Source of the DNA: Homoserinimonas sedimenticola
GTDB lineage: Bacteria; Actinomycetota; Actinomycetes; Actinomycetales; Microbacteriaceae
DNA length: 64,000 bases
NCBI RefSeq assembly: GCF_026094475.1
Contig: NZ_JAPELL010000001.1
Coordinates: 1,946,326-2,010,325, forward strand
Direction of reading: 5' to 3'
Below, piece after piece: positions 8,157 through 16,295 of this stretch. The notes below the pieces were generated by a model that searched no databases, was not told the DNA's origin, and worked only from the letters and a program-made list of their open reading frames with translations. Each line of letters starts with the position of its first letter. Positions within the stretch are counted from its first letter, which is position 1. The translations under genes and the position numbers were made by a program.

Positions 8157-9049
8157 CGGCCAGAGCGGAGCCAAATCTTCCTCCGGATGCGGGCGGCGAG
8201 CTCCTGGGGATCCCGGAGGTCGTCCGCGTTCACCCACATCACGATCCAGCCTTCAGCCTCAAGCCGCTCCCGCTTGGTCATGTCACGGCGGAATTGAGCC
8301 GGATCATTGTGATACCCGCCCTGATACTCAATGGCCACCTTCAGCTCGACGAGCGCGAGGTCAATCCGATAGCTGTAGCCGCCGATTGTCGTCACTCGAA
8401 GGTTTGCCACGAGGCCCGTCATGCCCTGCGCACACAAGTGCACCCGGAGGCGCGACTCCTGCGGCGATTCAGAGTGGTCATCGAGCAGTTCGACCGCCTC
8501 GCGCAGCAGCACGAGGCCACGACGGCGTGAGGCGGATGCGACGACCGACCTGACTCGCGCGATGTTGGTCGCGGGCCAGCGCCAGTGAACAAGATGATCG
8601 CCAGCGGCGACTAAGTCGTCGAGAGCGAGCACCGCTCCGAGCTCGAGCCACAGCATTTCCGGGCCGCTCAATCGCAGTCCCTGTCGCTCCACGACGCATT
8701 CCGGAGTCGCCTGCAGCACATGCCCCTTCACGCCCCGGAGCCGGAGAGCACGACCGGGCGCGGGCACCGCGACGTGCAGCTCGCGTTTCCGCCAGATGTG
8801 CAACGGCAGCGGCACTCCGGAGAGCTGGGCTGCCGTGACGGAGCAGAAGAATGCATCGTCAGGCAGACGAGGGGCGAGGGCCTGCGCGAGGGCGCGCACA
8901 TCCGCAGGAACAGCATGTGTGCGGATGCCGTGGAACGGTCTGTGAAGATCGGGGCCGTAGAGGCGCCGGCGGCCCACGCCCATGGCGCGAGCCTCCGCGT
9001 ACGTGAAGGGATCCTTCGTGAGAGATCGGGGAAGAGGTATGCGTGGCAT
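8153..9049 (-). CDS. DUF559/AbiEi-like protein with endonuclease-fold C-terminus
   Basis: A 298-aa protein with two parts. The N-terminal half resembles the winged-helix/AbiEi-type region of actinobacterial 'type IV TA antitoxin-like' proteins (FCSVTAAQLSGVPLP, ELHVAVPAPGR). The C-terminal part has the DUF559/Vsr-like nuclease pattern ESRLR...YRIDLALVELKVAIEYQG..H, then RRDMTKRERLEAEGW. The Asp, Glu and Gln-Gly of a PD-(D/E)XK-like core are in place. No toxin partner adjoins it. It lies between two inverted copies of the same 69-nt palindrome, one overlapping its stop codon. Antitoxin function is not supported by context; a nuclease acting on the flanking palindromes is an inference. Confidence 0.8.
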   Translation of the reverse strand: MPRIPLPRSLTKDPFTYAEARAMGVGRRRLYGPDLHRPFHGIRTHAVPADVRALAQALAPRLPDDAFFCSVTAAQLSGVPLPLHIWRKRELHVAVPAPGRALRLRGVKGHVLQATPECVVERQGLRLSGPEMLWLELGAVLALDDLVAAGDHLVHWRWPATNIARVRSVVASASRRRGLVLLREAVELLDDHSESPQESRLRVHLCAQGMTGLVANLRVTTIGGYSYRIDLALVELKVAIEYQGGYHNDPAQFRRDMTKRERLEAEGWIVMWVNADDLRDPQELAARIRRKIWLRSGR

Positions 9050-9183
9050 CCGCCCACGCTCGCAGCGTGCGTGATCCCGCGGTCGGCGGCAGCTCGATCT
9101 GTGCAGAAGTCGGGCCTGTGGAGAAACCTGGTCAGGCTCGCGCGCGCCACACGGCCCGCCCCCGTTGAGAGGACGGCGGCGTG

Positions 9184-9252
9184 TCGAGAGGACGCAAATG
9201 CGTGTTCCCGCGCCATTTTCCGGCGCCTGAGCACGAATATTCGTCCACTCAA
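9184..9252 (+). repeat. 69-nt palindromic element, family C, right copy
   Basis: Begins TCGAGAGGACGCAAATGCGT and ends with the exact reverse complement of the first 23 nt of the left copy (AGCACGAATATTCGTCCACTCAA region, 9230-9252). It lies 135 bp upstream of the start of the DUF559-like gene. A partial extra end (TTGAGAGGACG, 9165-9175) precedes it and a small palindrome CACTCAAT-GA-ATTGAGTG (9246-9263) extends its right edge. The rest of 9050-9335 shows no gene. Confidence 0.85.
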
Positions 9253-9335
9253 TGAATTGAGTGCGGGCGTGCCGACGCGAGCGGGTAGGCGCGGGCGCGG
9301 GCAGGTGCCGGCAGCTGCGGCAGAGCCGACCCCGC

Positions 9336-9914
9336 CTACTCGAGCTCGTCGAGCAGCGCGAGCCCCCGCTCGGCCCACGCGATCTCGGCCTCGGCGCGCG
9401 CGATCATCCCCTCGTACGTGTAGCGCTTGAACGCGATCGTGCGCGGATGCTCGTGCTCGGGCACGGTCGCGAGCCGCCGGTTGAGCATGCTGCTGCCCCC
9501 GGTCTCGATCTCGCGGATCTTCTCCCGCCACTGCTCAAGCCGCTCCTGGTAGTGCGCGATGTGGGCGCGGAGTTGGGCGCGGGCGGCGTCCGGCGTCGCC
9601 CACTCGAGGTATGCGGCCTTGAGGTGCACGGGGTCGCGGTCGCGCGGGTACGCAAGCGGGGTGTCCATCCAAGCGCGGAACTCGGCGCGCCCCGACTCGG
9701 TGATCGTGTAGCGGCGTTTGGTGCCGCGCTGGCCCCACGTGACATCCGCCCCTTCGAGCAGCCCGTCTTTCTCCATGGCGCGCAGGGCGGGGTAGATCTG
9801 CGAGTCGGGCGCGTGCCAGACGTGACCGACGGATGCCTCGAACTGCTTGAGCAGGTCGTAGCCGGTCATGGGTTCGACCGTGAGCAGCGCGAGGATTGCG
9901 TGGCGCAGGCTCAT
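9336..9914 (-). CDS. vanR: PadR-family repressor of vanillate genes (VanR-like)
   Basis: A 192-aa PadR regulator. The N-terminal winged helix has the hallmark LLTVEPMTGYDLLKQFEASVGHVWHAPDSQIYPALRAMEKDGLL, and the C-terminal half is a helical dimerisation region of the Vir_act_alpha_C type. It is divergent from vanA/vanB and a perfect 11-bp inverted repeat lies between them. By analogy with the PadR-type VanR of Corynebacterium, it is expected to repress vanAB and respond to vanillate. The effector is inferred from the neighbours. Confidence 0.88.
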   Translation of the reverse strand: MSLRHAILALLTVEPMTGYDLLKQFEASVGHVWHAPDSQIYPALRAMEKDGLLEGADVTWGQRGTKRRYTITESGRAEFRAWMDTPLAYPRDRDPVHLKAAYLEWATPDAARAQLRAHIAHYQERLEQWREKIREIETGGSSMLNRRLATVPEHEHPRTIAFKRYTYEGMIARAEAEIAWAERGLALLDELE

Positions 9915-9961
9915 GGTCCCCCTTGCTTTTGACGGATGCCGCGGCTAGCCTAACCGCACGG

Positions 9962-9987
9962 CAACTATCTATCGACATAGATAGTTG
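9962..9987. promoter_or_regulatory. VanR operator, perfect inverted repeat
   Basis: CAACTATCTAT (9962-9972), a 4-nt spacer CGAC, then ATAGATAGTTG (9977-9987): 11-bp arms with no mismatch. It sits in the 107-bp gap between the divergent vanR and vanA genes. The half-site AACTA and N4 spacing resemble the operator reported for Corynebacterium glutamicum VanR (recalled, not checked). Confidence 0.88.
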
Positions 9988-10021
9988 TGAGGCAGAGCCG
10001 CCTCGGAGAAAGGGACACGCC

Positions 10022-11170
10022 ATGACCGACACCATGCCCGCACGACAGACCTCGACGACGCACAAGGTCATGCCGCATCCCCTCAACGCCTGGTACGTCG
10101 CCGCCTGGGATCACGAGGTCACGCGCACGCCCATGTCGCGTCGCATCGCCGACCGCCCGCTCGCCCTCTACCGCACGGAGGATGGCCGCGCCGTCGCGCT
10201 CGCCGACGCCTGCTGGCACCGCCTTGCCCCGCTCTCGATGGGCAAGGTCGTGGGCCGAGACGGCATCCAGTGCCCCTACCACGGCATCGTCTACGACTCG
10301 CTCGGCCGCTGCGTCAGCATGCCCGCGCAGGAGACCATCAACCCGAGTGCGACCGTGCCGTCGTTTCCCGTCGTGGAGCGCTACCGCTACGTGTGGGTGT
10401 GGCTGGGTGACCCCGCGCTCGCCGACCCCGACCTCGTGCCCGACATGCACCAGATGGACGACCCCGCGTGGGCGGGCGACGGCCTCACGATCCACGCCAA
10501 GTGCAACTTCCAGCTCGTGCTCGACAACCTCATGGACCTCACGCACGAGGAGTTCGTGCACACCTCCAGCATCGGCCAGGAGGAGCTCAGCGAGTCGGAG
10601 TTCATCGTCTCCCACGACGAGCGCACCGTGACGGTGGAGCGCTGGATGCTCGGAATCGACGCTCCTCCCTTCTGGCTCAAGAACATCCGCGACAAGTTCC
10701 CGGACTTCTCGGGCAAGGTCGACCGCTGGCAGATCATCCACTTCGAGGCACCGTCGACGATCTGCATCGACGTGGGCGTCGCGAAGGCGGGCACGGGGGC
10801 GCCGGAGGGCGACCGCAGCCAGGGCGTCAACGGCTACGTCATGAACACGATCACGCCCGAGACCGACCGCACCTCGCACTACTTCTGGGCCTTCATGCGC
10901 AACTACCGGCTCGAGAGTCAGCTCATCACGACCCAGCTGCGTCAGGGAGTCACCCGCGTCTTCGGTGAGGACGAGGTCATGCTGCAGGCCCAGCAGGAGG
11001 CGATCGACGCCAACCCCGACTACGAGTTCTACAACCTCAACATCGACGCGGGCGGCATGTGGGCCCGTCGCATCATCGAGCGGATGCTCGCTGCCGAGGG
11101 TCGCTCCGCCCGCATGGCGCCGGCCGCGCCCGCCTCCTCGATGACGCCGGTCCGCCGCACGGGCGCCTGA
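10022..11170 (+). CDS. vanA: Vanillate O-demethylase, Rieske oxygenase subunit
   Basis: Terminal oxygenase that demethylates vanillate to protocatechuate and formaldehyde. The Rieske [2Fe-2S] ligands appear as CWH and, 17 residues on, CPYH. The mononuclear iron ligands lie in NLMDLTHEEFVH. At 382 aa it is slightly longer than usual because of a C-terminal extension rich in Ala, Pro and Arg. ATG 10022 is chosen after the GGAGAAAGGGA ribosome site; the frame is open upstream but without a better start. vanB starts 1 nt after the stop, so the two subunits form one operon under vanR. Confidence 0.94.
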   Translation: MTDTMPARQTSTTHKVMPHPLNAWYVAAWDHEVTRTPMSRRIADRPLALYRTEDGRAVALADACWHRLAPLSMGKVVGRDGIQCPYHGIVYDSLGRCVSMPAQETINPSATVPSFPVVERYRYVWVWLGDPALADPDLVPDMHQMDDPAWAGDGLTIHAKCNFQLVLDNLMDLTHEEFVHTSSIGQEELSESEFIVSHDERTVTVERWMLGIDAPPFWLKNIRDKFPDFSGKVDRWQIIHFEAPSTICIDVGVAKAGTGAPEGDRSQGVNGYVMNTITPETDRTSHYFWAFMRNYRLESQLITTQLRQGVTRVFGEDEVMLQAQQEAIDANPDYEFYNLNIDAGGMWARRIIERMLAAEGRSARMAPAAPASSMTPVRRTGA

Positions 11171-11171
11171 C

Positions 11172-12155
11172 ATGGTCGCGAGCAACATCGAGGTCTGGCA
11201 GCACGCGACTGTCGTCGAGACGAGTGAGATCGCCACGGGCATCCGTCGCATCGTGCTGGAGCCGAACCGGCCGGTGAAGGCCGACCCGGGCACGCACCTC
11301 GACCTCATGGTCACGATCGACGGGCGGCCGGAGCGCCGCTCCTACTCGATCGTGGACGCGAGCCCCGACGGCCGCCGGGTGGCGCTCAGCGTGTTCCGCA
11401 CGCCCGCCTCACGCGGTGGGTCCATCGCGATGCACGCGCTCCAGGTGGGCGACGTGCTCGAGGTGACGCAGCCGCTGCAGAACTTTCCCCTGCGTCACGG
11501 CGCTCCGCGCTACCTGCTGCTGGCGGGCGGGGTCGGCATCACGGCGATCGTCGCGATGGCGCGCGCTCTTGCCCGGGTCAAGGCGGAGTTCACGCTCGTC
11601 TATGCGGGGCGGTCGCGGGCTGCCATGGCGTACCTGGCCGAGCTGGAGGCGGAACTGGGCGACCGCATCCGCATCCATGTCGACGACGAGGGCACGACGA
11701 TGTCGGTCGCGGGGCTCGTCGAGCAGATCGCCGAAGACACCGAGGTGTACATGTGCGGGCCGATCCGCCTCATGGACGCCGTGCGCCGCGCCTGGAACGA
11801 TCGCGGCCTCCCGCCGCAGCAGCTGCGCTACGAGACCTTCGGGGCGAGCGGCTGGTTCGACCCGCAGGAGTTCACGGTGCGCATCCCGCGGCTCGGCGTC
11901 GAGACGGTCGTGCCGAAGGGCCGCTCGATGCTGGAGGCGCTCGAGGAGGCGGGGGTCGACATGATGTTCGACTGCCGCCGCGGCGAGTGCGGGCTGTGCG
12001 AGGTGCGCGTGCTTGATCTGGCGGGCGACGTCGACCACCGTGACGTCTTCTACAGCGACCGGCAAAAGGAGGCGCGGGCCAAGATGTGCTGCTGCGTCTC
12101 GCGCGCCGTGTCGGCGACGGATGCCCCGGCTGTCGTCTCGATCGAGGTCTCGTAG
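11172..12155 (+). CDS. vanB: Vanillate O-demethylase, ferredoxin-reductase subunit
   Basis: Electron-transfer partner of VanA, of the phthalate-dioxygenase-reductase type. An N-terminal flavin domain (RRSYSIVDAS), an NAD-binding domain (LLLAGGVGITAIVAMARAL, then VYMCGP) and a C-terminal plant-type [2Fe-2S] domain follow in that order. Cluster cysteines are in CRRGECGLC and the later MCCCVSRA. At 327 aa it is full length. It follows vanA after 1 nt. No transporter (vanK-like) gene is in the window. Confidence 0.93.
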   Translation: MVASNIEVWQHATVVETSEIATGIRRIVLEPNRPVKADPGTHLDLMVTIDGRPERRSYSIVDASPDGRRVALSVFRTPASRGGSIAMHALQVGDVLEVTQPLQNFPLRHGAPRYLLLAGGVGITAIVAMARALARVKAEFTLVYAGRSRAAMAYLAELEAELGDRIRIHVDDEGTTMSVAGLVEQIAEDTEVYMCGPIRLMDAVRRAWNDRGLPPQQLRYETFGASGWFDPQEFTVRIPRLGVETVVPKGRSMLEALEEAGVDMMFDCRRGECGLCEVRVLDLAGDVDHRDVFYSDRQKEARAKMCCCVSRAVSATDAPAVVSIEVS

Positions 12156-12157
12156 CC

Positions 12158-13399
12158 CTACGCGCGGTAGCGTTCCGGCAGCATTCGCCGCGCGGCCTTG
12201 CGCGCCGGCTCTTCCACGTAGCGCCACAGCACCCACGCGAACACCCACGACGCGGCGATGACGAGACCCGCGATGCCCGCGAGGGCGAGCCCCGAGGCAT
12301 CCGTCGCCTGCGTGAGCAGAAGGCCGGCTCCGATGACGAGCGGATGCGACAGGTACAGCGCAAAGGACACGCGGCCTCCCAGCACGAGCGGCCGGGTGGC
12401 GAGGAGCCGCGCGAGGGGGTCACGGGCGTAGACGGCGAGCGAGCCGATGAGCACGATGAACAGCGGCAGCACGACGATCGTCTCGGTCGAGGCGATCTGG
12501 TCGACCCCGTTGTGGAACTGTTCCTGCATGGAGCGGGGCCAGCGGCGCGGGTCGAGGGCCGTCACGAGGTAGATGAGCGCGAGGATGGCGGCGAGGGTGA
12601 GTGTGGGCACGGGGACGAGCGAGGCGGTGCCCCGTCGCATCCGGTCGCGCAGGAGCACCGCGAGGAGGGCGCCGATCCAGAACTCGGTGAGCACCCGCAC
12701 GGCGACGATGCCGCCCATGATCTCCCAGCTCTCGGGGGAGAAGAGGAGGATCGTGTCGTCCTGCATGCTGAAGCCGACGATGATCATGGGGAGCGTCAGC
12801 AGCGCCATGAGGATGAGCAGCCCGCGCGGGCTGACGACGCGCGAGAGGCGGCCGAGGAGCAGCACGCCGCCGAGCCCGAAGGTGAGGTAGGCCATCCATT
12901 CGGCGCTGATGGACCAGTCGAGGCCGTTCCAGTCGAGCTCGTGCGGGTACCAGGCGTGCACCAGCAGTAGGTGCTGCACGAGGCGCGGCACGTCGACGGC
13001 GGCGGCGAAGCTCGGGTTGCCCGTGATCCAGAACATGGCGATGAAGTAGGAGCCGAAGAGCATCAGAACGAATGCCGTGAGCGGCCAGACCCTGCCGAGT
13101 CGCAGCCAAAGGAAGCCGAGAGTGGCGCGCCATCCGCGGCGCTCCGTCATGGTGTCGAGGTGGGTGACCGTGAGGATGAAACCGCTCAGGATGAAGAACA
13201 GGTCGACACCGAGATAGCCGACGTTCATGAGCGGGGCAAGCACGTTCATGAAGGGGAACGCGTCGAGGAGTTCGGTGCGGTAGTGCCGCAGGAAGACCCA
13301 GAAGGCGGCGAGTGCGCGGATGCCCGTGAGGGGCGCGATGACGGCGCGCTCGGGTGACGTCGCCGAGGTGGCGGGGGGATTGTCGGAGGCGGCAGTCAC
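12158..13399 (-). CDS. Acyltransferase-3 family membrane protein
   Basis: Multi-pass membrane acyltransferase of the OafA/Acyl_transf_3 type, which O-acylates cell-surface sugars or lipids. The start region has LTGIRALAAFWVFLRHYR with the family's conserved His-Tyr, followed by GYLGVDLFFILSGFILT, and then about ten hydrophobic segments ending in a basic tail (EEPARKAARRMLPERYRA). GTG 13399 is preferred: it begins 2 nt after the upstream cls stop, and a longer open frame would run inside cls. That gives 413 aa. The acceptor substrate is unknown. Co-transcription with cls is likely. Confidence 0.87.
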   Translation of the reverse strand: MTAASDNPPATSATSPERAVIAPLTGIRALAAFWVFLRHYRTELLDAFPFMNVLAPLMNVGYLGVDLFFILSGFILTVTHLDTMTERRGWRATLGFLWLRLGRVWPLTAFVLMLFGSYFIAMFWITGNPSFAAAVDVPRLVQHLLLVHAWYPHELDWNGLDWSISAEWMAYLTFGLGGVLLLGRLSRVVSPRGLLILMALLTLPMIIVGFSMQDDTILLFSPESWEIMGGIVAVRVLTEFWIGALLAVLLRDRMRRGTASLVPVPTLTLAAILALIYLVTALDPRRWPRSMQEQFHNGVDQIASTETIVVLPLFIVLIGSLAVYARDPLARLLATRPLVLGGRVSFALYLSHPLVIGAGLLLTQATDASGLALAGIAGLVIAASWVFAWVLWRYVEEPARKAARRMLPERYRA

Positions 13400-13401
13400 G
13401 G

Positions 13402-14868
13402 CTACTGCACCGTCGCCGTGAGGCGGGCGAGGTTGTCGAAGACAACCGAGCGCGTGGGGCGCGTGAGCCACTCGTCGAGGGTGAGCTCTCGGCTGTTACT
13501 GCGGTACTCCGCTTCGATGTCGCGCAACTGGGAGACGAAGCTCCGCCCGTGCACCATGACCGAGATCTCCAGGTTGAGGCTGAAGGAGCGCATGTCCATG
13601 TTGCTGGAACCGATCACCGCGACATCGTCGTCGATCGTGAAGTGCTTGGCGTGCAGCACGGTGGGGGCCGCATAGAGCCAGATGCGCACCCCCGCCCGCA
13701 GCAGCACCTCGTAATAGCTGCGCTGGGCGTGATAGACGAGCTTCTGGTCGGCGACCTCCGAGACGAACAGTTCGACCGCGACCCCGCTCTGCGCGGCCGT
13801 CGTGACGGCGTAGAGCATGGAATCGTCCGGCACGAAGTAGGGGCTCGTGATGACGATGCGCTCCTCGGCGGCGTAGATGAGGTCGTTGAAGAGGCGCAGA
13901 TTGTTCTCGCCGCGGAAGGCGGGCCCACTCGGCACCACCTGACACTCGATCTCTTGTCGGTGCTCGCCCTCCGCAGCATCCGCGATCTCTCGCAGCAGCA
14001 GTTCGTCGGTCTCTGCGTACCAGTCGCTCAAGAAGAGCGCGTTGATGCCCGCCACGATGGGGCCGTCGAACTCCACCATGAGGTCCTTCCAGTGCAGACC
14101 CCGCTTGATGTTGCCCCGCTTGTTGTAGCTCGAATCGACCATGTTCTGCGAACCCGTGAAGGCGAGCTCCCCGTCGATGACGACGAGCTTGCGGTGGTTG
14201 CGCAGGTCGAGCCGCTGGTAGCGGCCCTTGAGCGGCTGGATGGGCAGCATGAGCTGCCACTGGATGCCCGCCTCCGTGAGCCGCCGCTTGGTGGCGCGGT
14301 AGCCCGGCTGCCGCAGGTTGGCGACGTGGTCGAGGAGCACTCGCACGGTCACCCCCCGCTGGACCGCCGTCTCGAGGGCGTCGAAGAAGGGCGCCGTCGT
14401 GCGGTCGAGGCTGAGGATGTAGAACTCGGCGTGCACGAAGCGCTTCGCCCGCTCGACGGCATCCGTCATGGCACGGATGCTGTCCTCATAGTTTGCGTGC
14501 AGGTTGGCCGTGTTGCCGCGCACGAGCGGCATGGCGCCGAGTGCGCGGTTGAGGGAGACGGAGTTCTGTAGCCATTGGGGCCAGCCCGGATGCGCCTCTG
14601 CCTCGTCGAGCCCCTCGGTGGCCTCCAGGAGGATGCGGTTGACCTGATCCTGCTTCCTGCGGCGCTTGCGGGGCAGCTTGTTGCTGCCGAGCAGTAGGAA
14701 CAGCAGGAAGCCGGCGTAGGGGATGAGGAAGATCGCGAGAAGCCAGGCGGTGGCGGTCTGCGGTTTGCGGTTGATGGGGACGATGATGAGGGCGGCGATT
14801 CGTATCGCGATGTCGATGATCACCAACACCACAAGGATGAGGGTGCTCAACCACCCCGCAGTCAGCAT
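13402..14868 (-). CDS. cls: Cardiolipin synthase
   Basis: Phospholipase-D-type enzyme that makes cardiolipin from phosphatidylglycerol. Two N-terminal transmembrane helices with a PLDc_N module (RKPQTATAWLLAIFLIPYAGF) precede two HKD motifs: HRKLVVIDGELAFTGSQN and HAKHFTIDDDVAVIGSSN. At 488 aa it is the normal length. The open frame continues upstream through yajQ as an out-of-frame shadow; the ATG at 14868, just after yajQ ends, starts the real protein (MLTAGWLSTLILVVLVI). It lies between yajQ (2 nt) and the acyltransferase (2 nt). Confidence 0.94.
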   Translation of the reverse strand: MLTAGWLSTLILVVLVIIDIAIRIAALIIVPINRKPQTATAWLLAIFLIPYAGFLLFLLLGSNKLPRKRRRKQDQVNRILLEATEGLDEAEAHPGWPQWLQNSVSLNRALGAMPLVRGNTANLHANYEDSIRAMTDAVERAKRFVHAEFYILSLDRTTAPFFDALETAVQRGVTVRVLLDHVANLRQPGYRATKRRLTEAGIQWQLMLPIQPLKGRYQRLDLRNHRKLVVIDGELAFTGSQNMVDSSYNKRGNIKRGLHWKDLMVEFDGPIVAGINALFLSDWYAETDELLLREIADAAEGEHRQEIECQVVPSGPAFRGENNLRLFNDLIYAAEERIVITSPYFVPDDSMLYAVTTAAQSGVAVELFVSEVADQKLVYHAQRSYYEVLLRAGVRIWLYAAPTVLHAKHFTIDDDVAVIGSSNMDMRSFSLNLEISVMVHGRSFVSQLRDIEAEYRSNSRELTLDEWLTRPTRSVVFDNLARLTATVQ

Positions 14869-14870
14869 GT

Positions 14871-15359
14871 CTACCTGAGGTTGACGAACTGGAGGTCGAC
14901 GTCCAGGTCGGCACCCTTCAGTAGCGCCATGGTGGCCTGGAGGTCGTCGCGGCTCTTGGAGCTCACGCGCAGCTCGTCGCCCTGGATCTGGCTCTTGACG
15001 CTCTTGGGGGCTTCGTCGCGGATGAGCTTGTTGATCTTCTTGGCGTCGTCCTGCGCGATGCCCTGCTTGAGCCCCGCTTCGATGCGGTACTCCTTGCCCG
15101 AGGCGTAGGGCTCGCCCGCGTCGAGCGACTTGAGGCTGATGCCGCGCTTGATGAGCTTGGCCTCGAGCACCTCGAGCACGGCCTTGACCCGCTCCTCGCT
15201 GCTTGCCTTGAGCAGGAACTTCTCGCCGCTCCAATCGACGGATGCGCCGACATTCTTGAAGTCGTAGCGCTGCGAGATCTCCTTCTGCGCCTGGTGGAGT
15301 GCGTTGTCGGCCTCCATCTTGTCGACCTTGCTCACGATGTCAAACGATGAATCTGCCAT
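14871..15359 (-). CDS. yajQ: YajQ family nucleotide-binding protein
   Basis: A 162-aa protein of the YajQ/UPF0234 family: [20 protein letters not shown] at the N-terminus, [16 protein letters not shown], then DLQVxxFxNLR-like ending ([12 protein letters not shown]). Proteins of this family bind nucleotides and some bind cyclic di-GMP; a diguanylate cyclase gene is at 28.5 kb, but no functional link is shown. The ATG is 7 nt after TACGAT on the minus strand (15372-15367), a leaderless start divergent from the transglycosylase. Confidence 0.92.
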   Translation of the reverse strand: MADSSFDIVSKVDKMEADNALHQAQKEISQRYDFKNVGASVDWSGEKFLLKASSEERVKAVLEVLEAKLIKRGISLKSLDAGEPYASGKEYRIEAGLKQGIAQDDAKKINKLIRDEAPKSVKSQIQGDELRVSSKSRDDLQATMALLKGADLDVDLQFVNLR

Positions 15360-15398
15360 GCAGGCAATCGTAGTCGTGGCCGTCGTACAGTCTCAGGT

Positions 15399-16214
15399 AT
15401 GGCACACGGCTCCGGGGGCGGCCCCCGCCCCGCACGGAGGGGTGTCGATTGGGCCCTTGTCGGGGGCATCGTCGCGGGCGTCTCAGCCCTCGGCATCCTT
15501 CTCGCGCTGGTCGTCCTCCGGCCCGGCACCTCGGGCATTCCCGACGAGGTTGTGACCCCGGGTGTCTCCTCGAGTCCGCCGTATGCCGCGGCGGCGCCTC
15601 TGCCTCCGCGTTCGGCCACCCCGGGGGCCGGCCCCGTCATGGTGGCGGATGCCGCGTGGGTCCGGTCGGTGGCGGAGGAGACGGGCATCCCCGAACGTGC
15701 GCTCGCGGCATACGCGGGTGCTGCCCTCTTCAAGGCGACGGACCGCCCGGACTGCGGCCTCGGCTGGAACACGCTCGCGGCGATCGGGCTCGTCGAGAGC
15801 GACCACGGCCGGCACGCGGGCTCCCGCATCGGCGCGGACGGCACGGCGCATCCGCCCATCCTCGGCATCGCCCTCGACGGCAGCCAGTCGGCGCGCATCC
15901 CCGACACGGATGACGGCGAGTTCGACGGTGACGCGGAGTACGACCGTGCCGTGGGGCCCATGCAGCTCATCCCGCAGACGTGGATCAACTGGCATGTTGA
16001 CGGCAATGGGGATGGCGTCGAGGACCCGCAGAACATCGACGATGCCGCCCTGGCGGCCGCCAACTACCTGTGCCGGGCTAGCCCCGACATGACGGACGAG
16101 GAGGGGTGGCGCGCTGGGGTCGGCGCCTACAACGACTCGCGGGTGTACCTCCGCTCGGTCGCGGATGCCGCGAACCGCTACGCGGAGCTCCTCGCCTCCG
16201 CGGGCACCGGTTGA
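15399..16214 (+). CDS. Membrane-anchored lytic transglycosylase
   Basis: A 271-aa protein with one N-terminal membrane anchor (about residues 18-40), a Pro/Ala-rich linker and a C-terminal lytic-transglycosylase-like domain: LAAIGLVESDHGRH supplies the catalytic Glu, followed by GPMQLIPQTWINW and the terminal GVGAYNDSRVYLRSV. It resembles the MltB-like/SLT proteins of actinobacteria that cut peptidoglycan outside the membrane. TACAGT (15386-15391) lies 7 nt before the ATG. The stop codon lies inside the first unit of an 18-bp tandem repeat. Confidence 0.87.
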   Translation: MAHGSGGGPRPARRGVDWALVGGIVAGVSALGILLALVVLRPGTSGIPDEVVTPGVSSSPPYAAAAPLPPRSATPGAGPVMVADAAWVRSVAEETGIPERALAAYAGAALFKATDRPDCGLGWNTLAAIGLVESDHGRHAGSRIGADGTAHPPILGIALDGSQSARIPDTDDGEFDGDAEYDRAVGPMQLIPQTWINWHVDGNGDGVEDPQNIDDAALAAANYLCRASPDMTDEEGWRAGVGAYNDSRVYLRSVADAANRYAELLASAGTG

Positions 16215-16280
16215 GCAGGGTCCGCTGGTTGAGTGGCTCCTGCCGCCTGAGTAGCTCCCGCCGGTTGAGTAGCGCGGCGT
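16209..16280. repeat. 18-bp tandem repeat, four units (family F)
   Basis: Four units with starts at 16209, 16227, 16245 and 16263, exactly 18 bp apart, around the consensus GGTTGAGTAGCTCCCGCC. It lies at the convergent junction of the transglycosylase and the LacI regulator and includes the transglycosylase stop codon. The GGTTGAGTAGC core is the same as in the elements at 3422 and 43019. Confidence 0.88.
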
Positions 16281-16295
16281 ACCGGAACCCGCCCC

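Noticed and set aside
8153-9049. Type IV toxin-antitoxin locus (AbiE)
   Set aside because: The N-terminal region resembles AbiEi, but no nucleotidyltransferase toxin (AbiEii) gene is beside this gene or the one at 46844.
7952-9335. Insertion sequence with DDE transposase
   Set aside because: The gene between the inverted palindromes has no DDE or HUH motifs and no target-site duplication was seen; it has a DUF559-like nuclease pattern instead.
13402-15234. A 610-aa cardiolipin synthase starting at 15234
   Set aside because: The first 122 residues are an out-of-frame shadow of yajQ. The protein with its membrane helices starts at ATG 14868.
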